A stretch of 17,420 nucleotides of DNA from an uncultured Lachnospiraceae bacterium (GCA_949957035.1 CATLIP010000011.1:1-17420), one strand, 5' to 3'. Shown: positions 1-8,228, counted from the first letter of the stretch. Notes: a model not told the origin generated them from the letters alone. Translations and numbers: made by a program.

Positions 1-325
1 GTAGGTCCCCGATATCGTAGGGCTTCACTAGATAATCGTCCGCCCCGTTGTCAAGTCCCGCAATCCGTTCTTCCACAGAATCGACAGCCGTTGCAAGGAT
101 AATCGGGGTATGGACATTATTTTCACGTATGATTTTAAGCAAGGCAATCCCGTCCATGCCAGGGAGCATCCGGTCTAAAATGATTAAGTCGTAGACCGAC
201 TGGCAGACGTAATAGAGTGCGTCAATCCCGCTGTGGACACAGTCGGATTCGATTCCATGGTGTTCAAACTGCAATTTCAATGTCTCACAAAGCTGTTCGT
301 CGTCTTCAATAATTAAAATACGCAT
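1..325 (-). CDS. Response regulator, OmpR/PhoB-like receiver domain (partial, C-terminus outside window)
   Basis: The minus-strand frame begins at ATG 325-323 with an AAGGGG ribosome binding site just upstream, and runs off the left edge after 108 residues. What is visible is a full receiver domain: acidic pocket E7-D8-D9, phospho-acceptor D51 in ILDRMLPGMDG, the conserved T79 and K101 in the LVKP motif. The LDNGADDYLVKPY context is typical of OmpR/VanR-type regulators that carry a winged-helix DNA-binding domain; that domain is not visible here. Its sensor kinase may be the next gene to the left. It is transcribed divergently from the solute-binding-protein operon, and the shared gap holds mirrored promoters with repeated boxes, so I infer that it regulates itself and that operon. 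The receiver call is firm; the output-domain class is inferred. Confidence 0.9.
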   Translation of the reverse strand, partial: MRILIIEDDEQLCETLKLQFEHHGIESDCVHSGIDALYYVCQSVYDLIILDRMLPGMDGIALLKIIRENNVHTPIILATAVDSVEERIAGLDNGADDYLVKPYDIGDL

Positions 326-357
326 GCTAAAAACCCCTTATATTAATAGATCCTTAG

Positions 358-443
358 GCATTATACCATAGAAATCTCAAAAAAATCTTTAAGATTTTTA
401 TAAGCCTCTCAAAGATTTTCCGAGATTTTATTGGTATCATAAT
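358..443. promoter_or_regulatory. Divergent mirrored promoters with candidate response-regulator boxes
   Basis: Rightward: AAAGATTTT (411-419), CC, GAGATTTT (422-429), AT, then extended -10 TGGTATCAT (432-440). Leftward, on the minus strand: AAAGATTTT (390-382), TTT, GAGATTTC (378-371), TA, then extended -10 TGGTATAAT (368-360). The two halves are almost the same sequence in opposite orientation. A further AAGATTTT lies at 391-398. Boxes within each half are 10-11 bp apart, and the upstream box sits at the -35 position, where no good TTGACA exists. That is the arrangement expected for activator-dependent promoters bound by an OmpR-type dimer. Box positions are seen; binding by the adjacent regulator is inferred. 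Confidence 0.7.
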
Positions 444-528
444 CCCAGGAGCTGTTAAAAAGCCGAAAGGGCAGCATTGCCGAGGGCATTTTACAGTGAA
501 AGAAAAACCAGAGTAAGGAGCAGCGCAT

Positions 529-2739
529 ATGAAAATGAAGAAAATATTCAGCCTTCTCATGGCGGCATCCCTCGCGGCAGGACTTGCTGCCGGCTGCGGG
601 AAGGACGGTACAGACGGCAAAAAAGACGGCGAAGTTTCCGCAAAGGGACGCTATGTAGAAGAAGAAATCCCCTTGCCGGAAGGGGCGGGGGAAGCCTTGG
701 GAATCCAGAATCAGGACGGCCACATAACCCTCTATGCCAGGAACGAAAACGACTACCACAGTTACATTTACGAAAACGAAGGGTGGACAGATTCCGGCAG
801 CCTTCCGTGGATGACGGACGCCCACGAAAGGCTTGGACTTCCGATTGACCACATTTATTACGGAAAAGACGGCGGTATATATGGAATGGCAATCCCCGCA
901 TCAGACGACGTGCCATACGGCCAGCATATCTTAAAAGACGCCGGAGACACAACCGCCCTGGACTGCACCCCCGCGCCATGCTTAGAAGTGAACGCAGAGG
1001 GGTGGACGGATTTACTTGTAGATATGGCAGTGCTAAAAAACGGCACCATGGTTCTTGTGAACATGGACGGCATGGTGAAATTCTATCAGAATGACAAGAA
1101 GATTTCAGAGATAACCGAAATCCTCCCTATCGTGTCCGACCACCAGCCTGTCATGGGAGTATCTGACGGGAGCATTGCCATATTCGGAAAAGACCGGCAG
1201 AGCGTTGATTTCTACGACCCGGAGAATTTTGAAAAAACAGAGAGCGTGGAAGTAAAGCAGGAACTTGAGGAATCCATGATTGTACCGGGAGAATCCGGTG
1301 TCTGGTATCTGGTGAACCGGAAAGGAATCCAGAGGCTTACCGAGCAGGGCAGTATCGTGGAAACGGTCATGGACGGAACCGGCGTGCTGCTGAGCATGGA
1401 TTCGGCGTATCTGACCAATTTCCTCTGGGGAAATAGCGGGGAATTCTACGGACTGTACCACATTGCCGAAGGCGGAGAAAGGCTTATGCGCTACCGTTAT
1501 GACGAGGACGTCAAAGCCGTCCGGGACAAGAGCCTAAGCATCTACGGGCTGAACGAAAACCAGACGGTCTCTCAGGCAATCTACACCTTCCAGAACCAGC
1601 ACCCCGAGGTCAAGGTAGATTACCACACAGCAGCAGGAAATGAGGATACGCCTGTCTCAGAGACAATCCGGACCCTGAACGCGGAGCTTTTGAACGGCGG
1701 CGGCGCAGACATCCTGATTCTGGACGGACTTCCGGCGGCGTCCTACATGGAAAAAGGGGTTCTGGCAGATTTATCGGATCTGGCAGGACGGCTCTCCCAG
1801 AAAGGTGTATTGATGAACTTGGTGGAAAATGCGGCAAGCCTTGACGGAAAGACCTACGCAGTCCCGGCAAGAGTCAGCCTGCCTGTGGTTTTCGGGGAGG
1901 ATGCGAAGGTAAATGCATGCCAGAATCCGGATGCGTTCCATACTTATCTGGAACAGAACCCGGGAGAGCGGCTGTTCGGGACTACCACCCATGAACTTGC
2001 GGGAATGACCTTATTCCATACATTTTACGAAGATTTGACGGAGGATGGGGGCGGTCTTAATGAGGAGAAGCTTGCGCAGTTTTTGAATGACTGGATGAAG
2101 CTGTGCGAGGTGCAGAACACAAGGGGAATCGAAGAAGAATATGGGGCAAATATCTGGAGTCAGATGCATACCCGGTTTAGCTCCGGCATGGGGCTAAAGA
2201 ACGACCCGGTGATGATTGAGGAAATAGGCGGCCTGATTTCATCCATGGTTCCCTATGCCCTGGCAAGGGAGGACGAAAAAACTCCGGGAAGCCTGAAGCA
2301 ATACTATATCCCTCAGGTAATCGCAGGGATCAACGCATCCTCCGGGCAGCAAGAGCTTGCGGCAGAATTTATTGAGTGCCTGTTCGACGAATCCGTCCAG
2401 AATGGCGACAATTCCGACGGTTTCCCGGTACTAAGGAGCGCCCTTTCCTATCAGGCGGACTATGTGGAGACTCCGGATGCGTTGAAACTGTGCGGCAGTT
2501 CGAGCGCAACCAATCCGGAAACAGGAGAAGAGGTAAGGGTCGAGGCGACATATCCCACAAAAGACGAGGTGAATCAGCTGATACAGATCATAGAAGGGCT
2601 GAATGTCCCGTTTATGGTGGACGGCATGGTTTCGGACACGGTTCTTATGGAGATGGAAAACTGTTACAGCGGCAAGCAGACCCCAGAAGAAACAGCAAAA
2701 GCAATCTGCCAAAAGATAGACACTTATCTTGCAGAATAG
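529..2739 (+). CDS. Extracellular solute-binding lipoprotein with N-terminal propeller-like domain
   Basis: This 736-residue secreted lipoprotein is about 300 residues longer than an ordinary CUT1 binding protein. Residues 1-23 are a lipoprotein signal peptide (KMKK, hydrophobic core, LAAGC) with C23 as the lipidated cysteine. Residues about 55-325 contain repeated beta-strand pairs ending in aromatic stretches (HIYYGKDGGIYGM, MVLVNMDGMVKFY, GSIAIFGKDRQSVDFYD, GVWYLVNRKG, GEFYGLYHI), which looks like a beta-propeller. Residues about 335-736 match a family 1-type solute-binding domain: SIYGLNENQTVSQAIYTFQNQHP, then ADILILDG, then LADLSDL. ATG 529 has TAAGGAG eight bases upstream. It is the first gene of the operon, followed after 10 bases by a permease. 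The ligand is unknown; the propeller may present or sense a polymer. Confidence 0.88.
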   Translation: MKMKKIFSLLMAASLAAGLAAGCGKDGTDGKKDGEVSAKGRYVEEEIPLPEGAGEALGIQNQDGHITLYARNENDYHSYIYENEGWTDSGSLPWMTDAHERLGLPIDHIYYGKDGGIYGMAIPASDDVPYGQHILKDAGDTTALDCTPAPCLEVNAEGWTDLLVDMAVLKNGTMVLVNMDGMVKFYQNDKKISEITEILPIVSDHQPVMGVSDGSIAIFGKDRQSVDFYDPENFEKTESVEVKQELEESMIVPGESGVWYLVNRKGIQRLTEQGSIVETVMDGTGVLLSMDSAYLTNFLWGNSGEFYGLYHIAEGGERLMRYRYDEDVKAVRDKSLSIYGLNENQTVSQAIYTFQNQHPEVKVDYHTAAGNEDTPVSETIRTLNAELLNGGGADILILDGLPAASYMEKGVLADLSDLAGRLSQKGVLMNLVENAASLDGKTYAVPARVSLPVVFGEDAKVNACQNPDAFHTYLEQNPGERLFGTTTHELAGMTLFHTFYEDLTEDGGGLNEEKLAQFLNDWMKLCEVQNTRGIEEEYGANIWSQMHTRFSSGMGLKNDPVMIEEIGGLISSMVPYALAREDEKTPGSLKQYYIPQVIAGINASSGQQELAAEFIECLFDESVQNGDNSDGFPVLRSALSYQADYVETPDALKLCGSSSATNPETGEEVRVEATYPTKDEVNQLIQIIEGLNVPFMVDGMVSDTVLMEMENCYSGKQTPEETAKAICQKIDTYLAE

Positions 2740-2749
2740 GTACAATCTT

Positions 2750-3595
2750 ATGAAGAAACAGGAACAGAAAACAGCATATCTGTTTTTGCTTCCAAGCCTT
2801 ACGGGAGCGGCGGTGTTCGTGCTGATACCGTTTGCAGACGTCATACGCCGTTCCTTCCTAAAGGCGGTGGGCAATACCTTCGTGGGAATTTCCAATTATC
2901 AGGAAGTGCTGGGAAACACCGCGTTCCAACAGGCGGCGACCCACACCTTACGGTTCTTGTGCATCTGCCTGCCGCTGCTTCTGGTACTCTCCTTTTGCGC
3001 TGCATGGATGCTCTACCGTCTTCCGGCGGCAAAGGCAGTGTTCCAGACCGTGTTCCTGCTTCCCATGGCTGTCCCGGTGGCATCCTTGGTGGTGTCCTGG
3101 AAAGTCATTTTCCATGGGAACGGACTCCTGAATGAGATGTTGGCGCTGTTTGGGAGAGAGGGCCAGGACTGGATGAATACGGATACGGCGTTCTGGGTAC
3201 TGGTATTTTCCTACCTGTGGAAAAACTTAGGGTACGATGTGGTGCTGTGGATTGCGGCGCTCTCAGAAGTGGGCGAAGAACAGTATGAGGCGGCAAGGGT
3301 AAGCGGGGCAGGGGCTTGGGCGTGTTTCTTTTATATCACACTGCCTCAGTTGAAACCGGGAATCGTCATGATTTTTGTGTTGTCCTTCGTCAATGCCTTC
3401 CGGGTGTTTCGGGAGGCATACCTGATTGCAGGAGATTACCCTCACGAAAGTATTTACATGTTACAGCATCTCTTCAATAACTGGTTCACGAAGCTGGATA
3501 TTCAGAAAATGAGCGCGGCGGCAGTGATGATGGCGGCAGCGGTCAGTATCCTTCTCTTCCTGTTGGAGCGGTGGAATGAAAGGCAGGAAACATAG
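2750..3595 (+). CDS. ABC sugar transporter permease, MalF/UgpA-like (CUT1)
   Basis: Integral membrane subunit of a CUT1-type importer, 282 residues with about six hydrophobic helices, starting with LFLLPSLTGAAVFVLIPFAD. The cytoplasmic EAA loop that docks the ATPase is at about 180-203 (YEAARVSGAGAW then FFYITLPQLKP). The usual Asp of the EAAxxDGA motif is Ser here. I start at ATG 2750, ten bases after the stop of the binding-protein gene; a TTG at 2729 in the same frame has no ribosome binding site. It pairs with the permease that follows directly, and the two should form the channel for the upstream lipoprotein. No ATP-binding gene lies in the operon, so a shared MsmK/MalK-type ATPase is the likely energy source. 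The substrate cannot be read from sequence. Confidence 0.93.
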   Translation: MKKQEQKTAYLFLLPSLTGAAVFVLIPFADVIRRSFLKAVGNTFVGISNYQEVLGNTAFQQAATHTLRFLCICLPLLLVLSFCAAWMLYRLPAAKAVFQTVFLLPMAVPVASLVVSWKVIFHGNGLLNEMLALFGREGQDWMNTDTAFWVLVFSYLWKNLGYDVVLWIAALSEVGEEQYEAARVSGAGAWACFFYITLPQLKPGIVMIFVLSFVNAFRVFREAYLIAGDYPHESIYMLQHLFNNWFTKLDIQKMSAAAVMMAAAVSILLFLLERWNERQET

Positions 3596-4441
3596 ATGCA
3601 CAAAAAATTTATACCAGTGTACGTAATACTAAGTATCGCAGGCCTGATTATGATTCTGCCCGTTCTCATGATGCTGAGTAATTCCATCATGGGCGGACAG
3701 GAATTAAAAGAGGCATACGGCGCCGTATTAGGCGGGGATACCGGGAAACTGTCGGCAAGGCTCCTTCCCGTCTATCCCACGCTTGCGCCCTATGTGGAGC
3801 TGCTTTTGGATTCCCCGGATTTCTTCGTGATGTTCTGGAACTCTGTAAAACAGGTCTTTTCCGTGATGTTGGGCCAGACGTTCGTTGGGACGATGGCGGC
3901 ATGGGCGTTCGCCAGATACGAATTTCGGGGCAGGAGACCACTGTTCCTCCTGTACATGATACTGATGGTTATGCCCTTTCAGGTGACGATGGTCTCAAGC
4001 TATTTGGTATTGTCCAAACTCTCCCTTTTGGATACCCATCTGGCAGTCATCCTTCCGGGAATCTTCTCTACATTTCCTGTATTCATCATGGAAAAATTTT
4101 TCCGTGCCATCCCCAAGGAAGTGTTCGAGGCGGCGAAAGTGGACGGCGCAGGAGAGTTTACCACCTTCCTGCGAATCGGGATACCCCTTGGAAGCCCGGG
4201 AATCATCTCCGCGCTGATTTTAAATTTTCTCGAATACTGGAACGCAGTGGAAGCGCCTATGACATTTTTAAAAACAAAATCCAAACTGCCCCTCTCCCTG
4301 TACCTGCCGGAAATCACCACAGACCAGATGGGCGTATCTTTCGTGGCGTCGGTGGTGATGATGCTTCCGGCGGTGCTGGGGTTCCTATGGGGAAGAGACT
4401 ACCTGCAAAAAGGGATTGAGGCGTCGGGGCTAAAGGAGTGA
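3596..4441 (+). CDS. Carbohydrate ABC transporter permease, MalG-like (CUT1)
   Basis: Second membrane subunit of the importer, 281 residues. The ATG follows the TAG stop of the previous gene directly (TAGATG), with AGGAAA upstream, so the two are translationally coupled. The N-terminal helix (about 8-28) is followed by an extracytoplasmic segment to about residue 75 and then five more hydrophobic helices. The EAA loop at 178-201 is canonical (FEAAKVDGAGEF then IGIPLGSP). The helix ending LLYMILMVMPFQVTMVSSYLVL is typical of MalG-type proteins. The final codons contain the ribosome binding site of the next gene. Family assignment is firm, substrate unknown. Confidence 0.94.
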   Translation: MHKKFIPVYVILSIAGLIMILPVLMMLSNSIMGGQELKEAYGAVLGGDTGKLSARLLPVYPTLAPYVELLLDSPDFFVMFWNSVKQVFSVMLGQTFVGTMAAWAFARYEFRGRRPLFLLYMILMVMPFQVTMVSSYLVLSKLSLLDTHLAVILPGIFSTFPVFIMEKFFRAIPKEVFEAAKVDGAGEFTTFLRIGIPLGSPGIISALILNFLEYWNAVEAPMTFLKTKSKLPLSLYLPEITTDQMGVSFVASVVMMLPAVLGFLWGRDYLQKGIEASGLKE

Positions 4442-4443
4442 CT

Positions 4444-5781
4444 ATGAAAAGAAAAATTTTGAACATCATCCTGTCATTTTTTATGGTGATGCTGTGCTGC
4501 ACACTGATTGCCCGGGGCGCGGCGTCCCTGACCGTGGCCAAGGTCAAGACGGAAGGGTTAAACCGCGGAAGTCTTGTAGAGGAATTTGATGGCGAGGGAA
4601 GCATAAAGGCAAAGGATAAGATATACCAGTCTCTTCCAGAAGGGCAGAAATTAGTGGATATTCTGGCTGAACCGGGGAGCGCGGTGCATGCAGGAGAAGG
4701 GCTTCTCCAGTTTGACTTAGGGTATTTGGAGGAAAAGCTTAACGCACAGGCACAGGAAATCGAGAAACTGAGATACCGCATGGAACAGCAAAGGCTTTCG
4801 GGTATCCCACAGGCGAGGACTCCGGCGACCGCACAGGCGGCCCTCTCGGTTGACGAGGCGGCAAAAGCTTTGGATGAAGCCCAGTACAATTATCAAATGG
4901 CACAGAATCAGTACGACGAGACGGCAGCCAGAATCCCTTCCGGTTCTGAGGAGGAAGATGTGGCGCTGAATGAAGAATTGCAGCGTCTTGAGGCAGAGAT
5001 AGACAATGCATACGCATCCTTTACGGCGGCACAGCGGGCGTATCAAACGGCAGAAGGGACGTACCAGATCGCCCAGCAGGACGAGGCAAACACTCAGGCA
5101 AATGAAGCCGCGGCTGGGGAGATTTCCCAGATGGCGCAAAATGAGATGCAGGTAGAGCTCACCGCATTGCAGAATGAAATGGATAAGACCGTAAGGCTCA
5201 AAGAAGCAAATGGGGTAGTAACTGCGCAGGCGGACGGCTTGTTTGAATCTGCCGGGGCGGCAGAGGGCAGCATCACCGCAGGGACAGAACAGATTACGCT
5301 GGTAGTGGGAAATGTAGAAGCCTGCGGCTTCATTCCGGACAATAAGATCGGGACGGTGGCGGCAGGAGACGAAATCCAGGTTACGGTTCAAGGAGAGACT
5401 AAGGCACAGACCCTTGAGATTGAACGAATCGGGCAGGACGAAGAAGGAAGATACGTCTGGTATGCGCCGCTTGCGGGAAACGCCTATCGTGTGGGAACAG
5501 GCGTGGCTTACCGGTATAGCAGGAAGTCAGAGAACAGCTACGAAACGCTGCTCCCTTTGACAGCTTTAAGGGAATCGGGAGGAAGCAGCTATATCCTGAC
5601 GGCAGAGATGAAACCGGGCATTTTAGGCGAGTCCTATACGGCAGTGAAGGTCAATGTCACCGTCCTTGAAAAGGACGACTACTCGGTGGCCGTGGAAACG
5701 AATCTGCCCAAGGATGCAAAAATCATCACAGAATCCAGTAAATATGTGAAAGAGGGTGACAGGGTACGTTTAAGCGAATAA
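4444..5781 (+). CDS. HlyD/MacA-like membrane-fusion (adaptor) protein
   Basis: A 445-residue protein with one N-terminal membrane helix (about 5-25) and the rest outside the membrane. Domain order fits efflux adaptors. A first half lipoyl-like motif lies at about 50-95 (GEGSIKAKDKI, ILAEPGSAVHAGEGLLQF). A long charged alpha-helical coiled-coil hairpin rich in Ala, Gln and Glu spans about 95-250. The second lipoyl half follows (VTAQADGLFESAG), then beta-barrel strands (ACGFIPDNKIG, GDEIQVTVQG), and a C-terminal membrane-proximal region ends KYVKEGDRVRL. Start: ATG 4444 has AAAGGAG at 4432-4438; an in-frame GTG at 4438 overlaps that site and is less likely. Such adaptors normally partner MacB-type exporters, and the next gene is MacB-like. 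Its presence behind two CUT1 permeases is unusual. Confidence 0.82.
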   Translation: MKRKILNIILSFFMVMLCCTLIARGAASLTVAKVKTEGLNRGSLVEEFDGEGSIKAKDKIYQSLPEGQKLVDILAEPGSAVHAGEGLLQFDLGYLEEKLNAQAQEIEKLRYRMEQQRLSGIPQARTPATAQAALSVDEAAKALDEAQYNYQMAQNQYDETAARIPSGSEEEDVALNEELQRLEAEIDNAYASFTAAQRAYQTAEGTYQIAQQDEANTQANEAAAGEISQMAQNEMQVELTALQNEMDKTVRLKEANGVVTAQADGLFESAGAAEGSITAGTEQITLVVGNVEACGFIPDNKIGTVAAGDEIQVTVQGETKAQTLEIERIGQDEEGRYVWYAPLAGNAYRVGTGVAYRYSRKSENSYETLLPLTALRESGGSSYILTAEMKPGILGESYTAVKVNVTVLEKDDYSVAVETNLPKDAKIITESSKYVKEGDRVRLSE

Positions 5782-5798
5782 AACCATATCTGGCATAT

Positions 5799-6812
5799 AT
5801 GTTCCGGTTGGCCTTCTTAGGCATCGGAATCGGGGCGGCGCTTGGATTTTATGCTAGGCTTGCCGGGATAGAGGGACAAATCGGCTTTTACTATTCAGAA
5901 AAGCTGCTGGCCAGAGAGCAGATTGACGGGTTCTGGGAACAGGCTTCCGATGACGCAAAACGAGAGATAAGGGACCTGGCACTGTTTCAGGAATCCAAGG
6001 GAAAGGTCTTAAAAAACGAAGATCTGAACCGGGAAACCAAGGTAAAACTGGTGGAGACGGCAGGCAGCATGAATCTGGTGATGCCGGGCAGACTGTGTGC
6101 AGGAACCTTTGTGACGGACAGTGATTCTAAAGGCTGTGTCGTAAGCAAAAAAACGGCAGATACCTTGTTCGGCTCTGTTGAGGCGCTCGGTGAGCAGCTT
6201 ACCCTTGGGAAGGACACCTATATTGTCCGGGGGATTGTGGAGACGGAGGGGCAGCTCTGTATGATTCAGGGAGAAAAGGGACGGGCATACTCCTGTATCC
6301 GAATCGAGGCTCCGGGCATCCCCCTGTCCGTGGTGCGTCAAAGGCTTACAGGGATTCTTCAGGAAGGAAAAGGATGGGTTTCAGAATGTGACCTGTATCT
6401 GGGGATTGGCAGGATCTTTCTGTATCTGCCTCTGTGGGTCATGCTGTTTTTGGCATTGGGCCGTATGGGGAAGCTGCTGCCGGAAATGTTTCGATTCGTG
6501 ACACCGATCGTGGGTTTTGGGGGCGTATGCGCCCTGCTGCTTTTGAGCCTGCATTTTTCCGACGATTATGTGCCGTCTGCATGGTCAGATTTTTCGTTCT
6601 GGACAGCGCTTATTGATGAGAAGAAGCAGGCGTTTTTCTCCCTTCTGAACCATCCTCTTTATGATGCAGATTCCCGGATGCTGGGAAGCCTGGCGGGAAT
6701 CTTGGCGGCGGCTGTTCTCCTATGCCTGATTGTCCTGAAATCCGGACCGTTGGTCGTTTTTAAGAAGTCCGGTTGCGAAATCGAGAAAAATTTACAAACA
6801 AGAACTCCATAG
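5799..6812 (+). CDS. MacB-like permease (periplasmic core domain with four membrane helices), no ATPase
   Basis: A 337-residue membrane protein. One helix (3-22) is followed by an outside domain (about 25-200) and three helices (about 205-222, 233-252, 295-314), the MacB/FtsX order TM1-domain-TM2-TM3-TM4. Residues 98-148 carry the typical core-domain pattern: RLCAGTFVTD, then CVVSKKTADTLFG, ALGEQLTLGKDTYIVRGIVE. The loop between TM2 and TM3 is only about ten residues (GRMGKLLPEM), shorter than expected for coupling to an ATPase. The start is doubtful: ATG 5799 has no ribosome binding site. The frame is open back to 5760 and encodes FKRIKPYLAY just before the first helix, while GAGGG lies at 5753-5757. 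A non-ATG start or coupling to the upstream stop at 5781 is possible. It probably works with the adjacent adaptor. Confidence 0.66.
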   Translation: MFRLAFLGIGIGAALGFYARLAGIEGQIGFYYSEKLLAREQIDGFWEQASDDAKREIRDLALFQESKGKVLKNEDLNRETKVKLVETAGSMNLVMPGRLCAGTFVTDSDSKGCVVSKKTADTLFGSVEALGEQLTLGKDTYIVRGIVETEGQLCMIQGEKGRAYSCIRIEAPGIPLSVVRQRLTGILQEGKGWVSECDLYLGIGRIFLYLPLWVMLFLALGRMGKLLPEMFRFVTPIVGFGGVCALLLLSLHFSDDYVPSAWSDFSFWTALIDEKKQAFFSLLNHPLYDADSRMLGSLAGILAAAVLLCLIVLKSGPLVVFKKSGCEIEKNLQTRTP

Positions 6813-6817
6813 ACCCA

Positions 6818-6868
6818 TGTTAAAATAGAATATGTGGCTGGCATCAGATAACATAAGACGGGAAGAGG
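6818..6868 (+). promoter_or_regulatory. Probable extended -10 promoter and ribosome binding site for murT
   Basis: TGTTAAAAT at 6818-6826 reads as an extended -10, about 50 bases before the murT start. No clear -35 lies 17 bases upstream, as is common for extended -10 promoters. GAAGAGG at 6862-6868 is the nearest ribosome-binding-like run, rather far from ATG 6882. This could uncouple murT-gatD from the upstream operon; read-through cannot be excluded because no terminator is visible in the 69-base gap. Confidence 0.4.
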
Positions 6869-6881
6869 AAACGCAACGAGT

Positions 6882-8228
6882 ATGAAACTACGCAGTATGG
6901 CTGCCGTCTGGGCGGCGAAAATAACAGAAAAGGTCTGTGTCCGTATCTTTCACAGGCAGGGCGTCACATGGGCGGGAAAGATTGCCCTCCTCATCAGCCC
7001 CACGATCCTTTCGGAACTTGCAGGACAGGTGAGGCAGGGGATTTTTGCCGTATGCGGGACCAACGGTAAGACGACCGTGAACAACCTGCTTAGCGGCGCG
7101 CTAAAGGCAGAGGGGTACGGCGTAATCTGCAACCAGACAGGCTCTAATATGTTAAATGGCGTTGCGGCTGCGTTCGTCCTTGGGGCGTCGGCAGACGGAA
7201 GCCTTCACGCAGATTATGCCTGTATCGAGATCGACGAAGCGTCAGCACGGGAAGTATTCACACATTTCAAACCAAGCCATATGGTACTCACCAATCTGTT
7301 CCGGGATCAGTTGGACCGGTATGGGGAAATCGACACCACCATGGATATCCTGAACAAAGCGATACAATCTGCTCCACAGATGAAGCTCATCGTAAACGGG
7401 GACGATCCTCTGTCTGTGTCCCTTGCATTGGACAGCGGCAGGGATTACGTGACATATGGAATCAGCGAGTGCGTACATACAGGCAGACAGATACAGGAGA
7501 TCCGGGAAGGAAGATTCTGCCGATACTGTGGGGCTAGGCTTACCTACCGTTTCTACCATTACGGGCAACTTGGGGACTACCGCTGTCCGGGCTGCGGATT
7601 TGAAAGGCCCAAACCAGACTTTGCCGGAAGGAATGTAGAGATGGAAGGCGGACTTTCCTTTACGGTGGGCGGGAAATGGTTTCATTCATCCCAGCGCGGC
7701 TTCTATAACGTATATAATATCCTTGCTGCATATGCCGCAATCCGTGCGTCAGGGCTAAAGGCAGGGAATTTCCGGAAAGCCCTCTCTGATTTCTGCCCGG
7801 AAAACGGGCGGATGGAGGAATTTTGGGCGGGCGATATCAGAATTGTATTGAATCTAGCAAAGAATCCCACAGGATTCAACCAGAACATTGACGTGATGAT
7901 GCAGGACGAGCGGCACAAAGACCTGGTGGTGGCGGTCAACGATAACGAGCAGGACGGCACGGACATTTCCTGGCTTTGGGACGTAGATTTTGAGCGGATT
8001 GCGGGGATGGAAGGTACTTTTGTCACGGTCAGCGGAATCCGCTGCCAGGATTTGATGCTTAGGCTTAAATACGCAGGGATACAGGCGGAACTTGAACCGG
8101 ATGTGGAGAAAGCCGTGTACAGGCACATAGCGCAGGGGAGCAAGAACCTGTATGTTCTTGTGAATTACACAGCTCTTTATGATACCCGAAATCTTTTGAA
8201 GCGTATATGCGGGGAGGGACACAGATGA
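6882..8228 (+). CDS. murT: Lipid II isoglutaminyl synthase (glutamine-hydrolysing), Mur-ligase-like subunit MurT
   Basis: MurT forms a complex with GatD that amidates the alpha-carboxyl of D-glutamate in lipid II stem peptides, using ATP and ammonia from GatD. In the 448-residue protein the ATP-binding P-loop GTNGKTT is at 59-65. The central Mur ligase domain contains IEIDEASAREVF and LTNLFRDQLDRYGE. A Cys4 zinc ribbon, the family hallmark, is inserted at 213-238 (CRYC and CPGC). The C-terminal MurT domain carries LNLAKNPTGFNQN (about 323-335) and the acidic DGTDISWLWDVDFE stretch (358-371). Length and domain order match characterised Gram-positive MurT. The stop overlaps the gatD start at ATGA, as in most genomes with this pair. 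Confidence 0.96.
   Translation: MKLRSMAAVWAAKITEKVCVRIFHRQGVTWAGKIALLISPTILSELAGQVRQGIFAVCGTNGKTTVNNLLSGALKAEGYGVICNQTGSNMLNGVAAAFVLGASADGSLHADYACIEIDEASAREVFTHFKPSHMVLTNLFRDQLDRYGEIDTTMDILNKAIQSAPQMKLIVNGDDPLSVSLALDSGRDYVTYGISECVHTGRQIQEIREGRFCRYCGARLTYRFYHYGQLGDYRCPGCGFERPKPDFAGRNVEMEGGLSFTVGGKWFHSSQRGFYNVYNILAAYAAIRASGLKAGNFRKALSDFCPENGRMEEFWAGDIRIVLNLAKNPTGFNQNIDVMMQDERHKDLVVAVNDNEQDGTDISWLWDVDFERIAGMEGTFVTVSGIRCQDLMLRLKYAGIQAELEPDVEKAVYRHIAQGSKNLYVLVNYTALYDTRNLLKRICGEGHR

Noticed and set aside
470..481. GGCA-GCAT-TGCC hairpin in the leader of the first operon, considered as a riboswitch or attenuator
   Set aside because: Only four base pairs and no conserved aptamer features; the leader is too short for a known riboswitch.
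409..852. Long open frames on the strand opposite the first lipoprotein gene
   Set aside because: They lie antisense to a well-supported gene, lack ribosome binding sites and show no domain.
2729..2749. TTG start for the first permease, 21 bases upstream of the ATG
   Set aside because: No ribosome binding site, and it overlaps the previous gene's end; ATG 2750 is simpler.
4314..5391. Long minus-strand frames opposite the adaptor gene
   Set aside because: Cys/Arg/Ser-rich translations typical of shadows of GC-rich coding DNA; no start signal.
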